In this document: positions 62,484 to 64,000 of the stretch, in pieces
How the letters are laid out: each line of letters starts with the position of its first letter
How positions within the stretch are numbered: the first letter of the stretch is position 1
NCBI GenBank assembly: GCA_023443625.1
Contig: JAEZTQ010000068.1
Coordinates: 1 to 64,000, forward strand
DNA from: Bacillota bacterium
GTDB lineage: Bacteria; Bacillota_A; Clostridia; Lachnospirales; Lachnospiraceae
Length of the DNA stretch: 64,000 bases
Direction of reading: 5' to 3'
Program-made: the position numbers and the translations under genes
The notes under the pieces: generated by a model
What the model saw: only the letters and a program-made list of their open reading frames with translations
Told to the model about the DNA's origin: nothing
Database searches by the model: none

Positions 62484-62815
62484 AATGCCTCCAGGATTCT
62501 CATTAGCAGCCATGTCATCAGGTCCTTAGTGTAATTCGTTAAACTATGAATTTATATGAACATAGTATATAGCAAAGAGAGCAACTTTTGCAAGTGAGAG
62601 AGCAATTAAAACATATTTAATATTAAGAATTGCCATTATAATAATATTTAAGTCAAAGGCCTTCTTAATTTGTATATACAGGATATTCCTGTAAGGAATG
62701 CAAAATCGGCTTTTGTACCTTTAACCATTAACATAGGATGTGTTCCTATTGTATATGGCAATCTATAAAAGGGATTAAACAGAGAATGGACGTAATTTGA
62801 GACTGGAGGTAAAAG
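62484..62815. other. Divergent promoter region araC/uxuA
   Basis: 332 bp, AT-rich, no ORF. Possible operator: ATAGGA (62733-62738) and TCCTAT (62744-62749), an inverted repeat with a 5-nt centre, about 70 bp before uxuA. TGCAA occurs here too (near 62588 and 62699), as upstream of kduI. Confidence 0.4.
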
Positions 62816-63865
62816 ATGAAATTATCATTTCGCTGGTATGGTAAAGAAGATCCTGTAAGTATTGACTACATTAGGCAGATTCCTAATATGAGCACCATTG
62901 TAACCGCTGTCTATGATGTGCCTGTAGGAGAGGTCTGGAGTGAGAAAAGTATAGAAGCTCTTAAAGCAGAGGTGGAGGGAGCAGGGCTTGACTTTGAGGT
63001 AATTGAAAGTGTACCTGTGCATGAAGATATCAAATTAGGGTTACCCAGCAGACAAAAGTATATTGATAACTATAAAGAAAATATTAGAAGGTTAGCGAAA
63101 GCGGGTATTAAGGTAATTTGCTACAATTTTATGCCTGTTTTTGACTGGACAAGAACACAGCTAGATAAGGTACTAGAGGATGGTTCAACAGCTCTTGTAT
63201 ACTATATGGAGCAACTTGAGAAAATGGATCCTATTAATGGTGAGCTCTCCCTCCCAGGCTGGGATTCTAGTTACACGAAAAAAGAGCTAGCTGATATCTT
63301 TGATAAATATAAAGAAGTGGATGAAGAAAAGTTATGGAGTAATCTTGAATATTTCCTGGAGGAAATAATTCCCATTGCCAAAGAATGTGATGTAAAGATG
63401 GCAATTCATCCTGATGATCCCCCATATCCAATCTTTGGGCTTCCAAGAATTATTACAAATGAAAAAAACTTGGATAGATTCTTAAAGTTAGTTGATAGCC
63501 CTTATAATGGATTAACCTTCTGTACAGGCTCCCTAGGAAGTGGACTTGCTAATGATGTGGTATCCATGATCGATAAGTATTCTGCAATGGGACGTATCCA
63601 TTTTATGCACATAAGAAATGTGAAACTGATGGAAGATGGAAGCTTTGAAGAGAGTGCCCATTATTCACCTATGGGTTCATTAGATATTGTTGCGATTGTA
63701 AAGACCCTATATAAGAATAATTTTGAAGGCTATATCCGCCCAGATCACGGAAGAATGATTTGGGGAGAAACAGGAAGACCTGGATATGGCTTATATGACA
63801 GAGCTTTAGGAGCAATGTATATCACTGGAATATGGGAAACCCTTGAAAAGACTTATCAGAGATAA
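62816..63865 (+). CDS. uxuA: Mannonate dehydratase
   Basis: 349-aa metal-dependent TIM-barrel enzyme converting D-mannonate to KDG in glucuronate breakdown. It begins [20 protein letters not shown] and carries [54 protein letters not shown] and [13 protein letters not shown]; the His, Cys and Asp metal ligands are in these. Length is in the Gram-positive UxuA range. GGAGG precedes ATG 62816. A short-chain dehydrogenase starts 51 bp later. Confidence 0.95.
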   Translation: MKLSFRWYGKEDPVSIDYIRQIPNMSTIVTAVYDVPVGEVWSEKSIEALKAEVEGAGLDFEVIESVPVHEDIKLGLPSRQKYIDNYKENIRRLAKAGIKVICYNFMPVFDWTRTQLDKVLEDGSTALVYYMEQLEKMDPINGELSLPGWDSSYTKKELADIFDKYKEVDEEKLWSNLEYFLEEIIPIAKECDVKMAIHPDDPPYPIFGLPRIITNEKNLDRFLKLVDSPYNGLTFCTGSLGSGLANDVVSMIDKYSAMGRIHFMHIRNVKLMEDGSFEESAHYSPMGSLDIVAIVKTLYKNNFEGYIRPDHGRMIWGETGRPGYGLYDRALGAMYITGIWETLEKTYQR

Positions 63866-63916
63866 ATGATTTATAATATAATGCTGCTATTAATAAGCAG
63901 GTCTATGGAGGATGCA

Positions 63917-64000
63917 ATGAAAATACCTTTTTATGTTGACTTAAGTAATAAAGTTGCAGTAGTAACCGGTGGTGCTGGAGTATTGGGTGGATATTGGGTA
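63917..64000 (+). CDS. Short-chain dehydrogenase, partial (probable D-mannonate oxidoreductase)
   Basis: Start of an SDR cut by the window end: MKIPFYVDLSNKVAVVTGG, then AGVLGGYWV; the glycine-rich NAD site TGGAGVLGG is visible. GGAGG lies upstream of ATG 63917. Placement after uxuA suggests the SDR-type fructuronate reductase (UxuB/YjmF of Bacillus), which supplies mannonate. Only 28 codons are seen. Confidence 0.75.
   Translation, partial: MKIPFYVDLSNKVAVVTGGAGVLGGYWV

Noticed and set aside
1..64000. CRISPR array, tRNA/rRNA genes, complete insertion sequences, prophage
   Set aside because: No regularly spaced repeats, no tRNA-like cloverleaf recognised, no transposase, integrase or phage structural gene among the coding regions.

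Overview
The window is AT-rich, low-GC Gram-positive DNA with a saprophytic or gut-clostridial gene complement: AAGGAGG-type ribosome binding sites, many lipoprotein substrate-binding proteins, several sugar ABC transporters without their own ATPase, many AraC-type regulators, and pectin/uronate catabolism. I infer a Lachnospiraceae-like Clostridium relative; no rRNA or tRNA gene is present to prove it. Nothing here looks like a phage, a complete insertion sequence or a CRISPR array.

Layout. 0-6 kb: a vanG-type D-Ala-D-Ser gene set (response regulator lacking its receiver domain, VanS-like kinase, VanG-like ligase, soluble serine/alanine racemase, no vanXY in view), then a secreted papain-like protein and a lipoprotein. 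6-17.5 kb: an AraC regulator, M20 dipeptidase, UroD-family protein, aldo/keto reductase, CUT1 sugar ABC transporter, second AraC regulator, M24 Xaa-Pro peptidase and L-cysteine desulfidase. 17.6-18.2 kb: a YiiX-like permuted papain protein. 18.7-27.1 kb: a nucleoside/purine (BMP-type) ABC transporter with two adenine deaminase paralogues, the first with several active-site motifs replaced. 27.2-29.2 kb (minus): a YraQ/ArsP-like permease with a DUF362 lipoprotein. 29.7-35.9 kb: an unusual ABC-like locus with a propeller/solute-binding fusion lipoprotein, a DUF5050-like lipoprotein, two permeases, a short RND-adaptor-like membrane protein and an unknown four-helix membrane protein. 36-49.6 kb: a pectin locus with LacI regulator and operators, sugar ABC transporter, GH105, GH28, tagaturonate reductase, a frameshifted TIM-barrel isomerase, KDG kinase, a KDPG aldolase with an extra C-terminal domain, and an IclR/KdgR regulator. 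49.9-58.5 kb: a CUT1 ABC transporter with a YesM/YesN two-component pair, an ADP-ribosylglycohydrolase-family enzyme and a TIM-barrel isomerase. 58.5-64 kb: AraC, kduI, kduD, AraC, uxuA and the start of a short-chain dehydrogenase, probably mannonate oxidoreductase.

How the genes work together. The right half builds a nearly complete route from pectin oligomers: uptake, cytoplasmic GH105/GH28 cleavage, unsaturated uronate through KduI and KduD to 2-keto-3-deoxygluconate (KDG), then KdgK and KdgA to pyruvate and glyceraldehyde-3-phosphate. UxaB and UxuA serve the galacturonate and glucuronate branches; uronate isomerase and altronate dehydratase are not in the window. A consensus promoter with a KdgR-like palindrome precedes kdgA-kdgK, and LacI-type palindromes lie on both sides of the intergenic region between lacI and the sugar-binding protein gene. 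In three CUT1 loci a hairpin separates the binding-protein gene from the genes behind it, a layout suited to making excess binding protein. The best candidates for undescribed systems are the 29.7-35.9 kb propeller-fusion transporter locus and the 49.9-58.5 kb ADP-ribosylglycohydrolase/transporter locus. The divergent adenine deaminase paralogue, the two-domain KDPG aldolase and a 144-bp nested inverted-repeat element at 57487-57630 also deserve attention.
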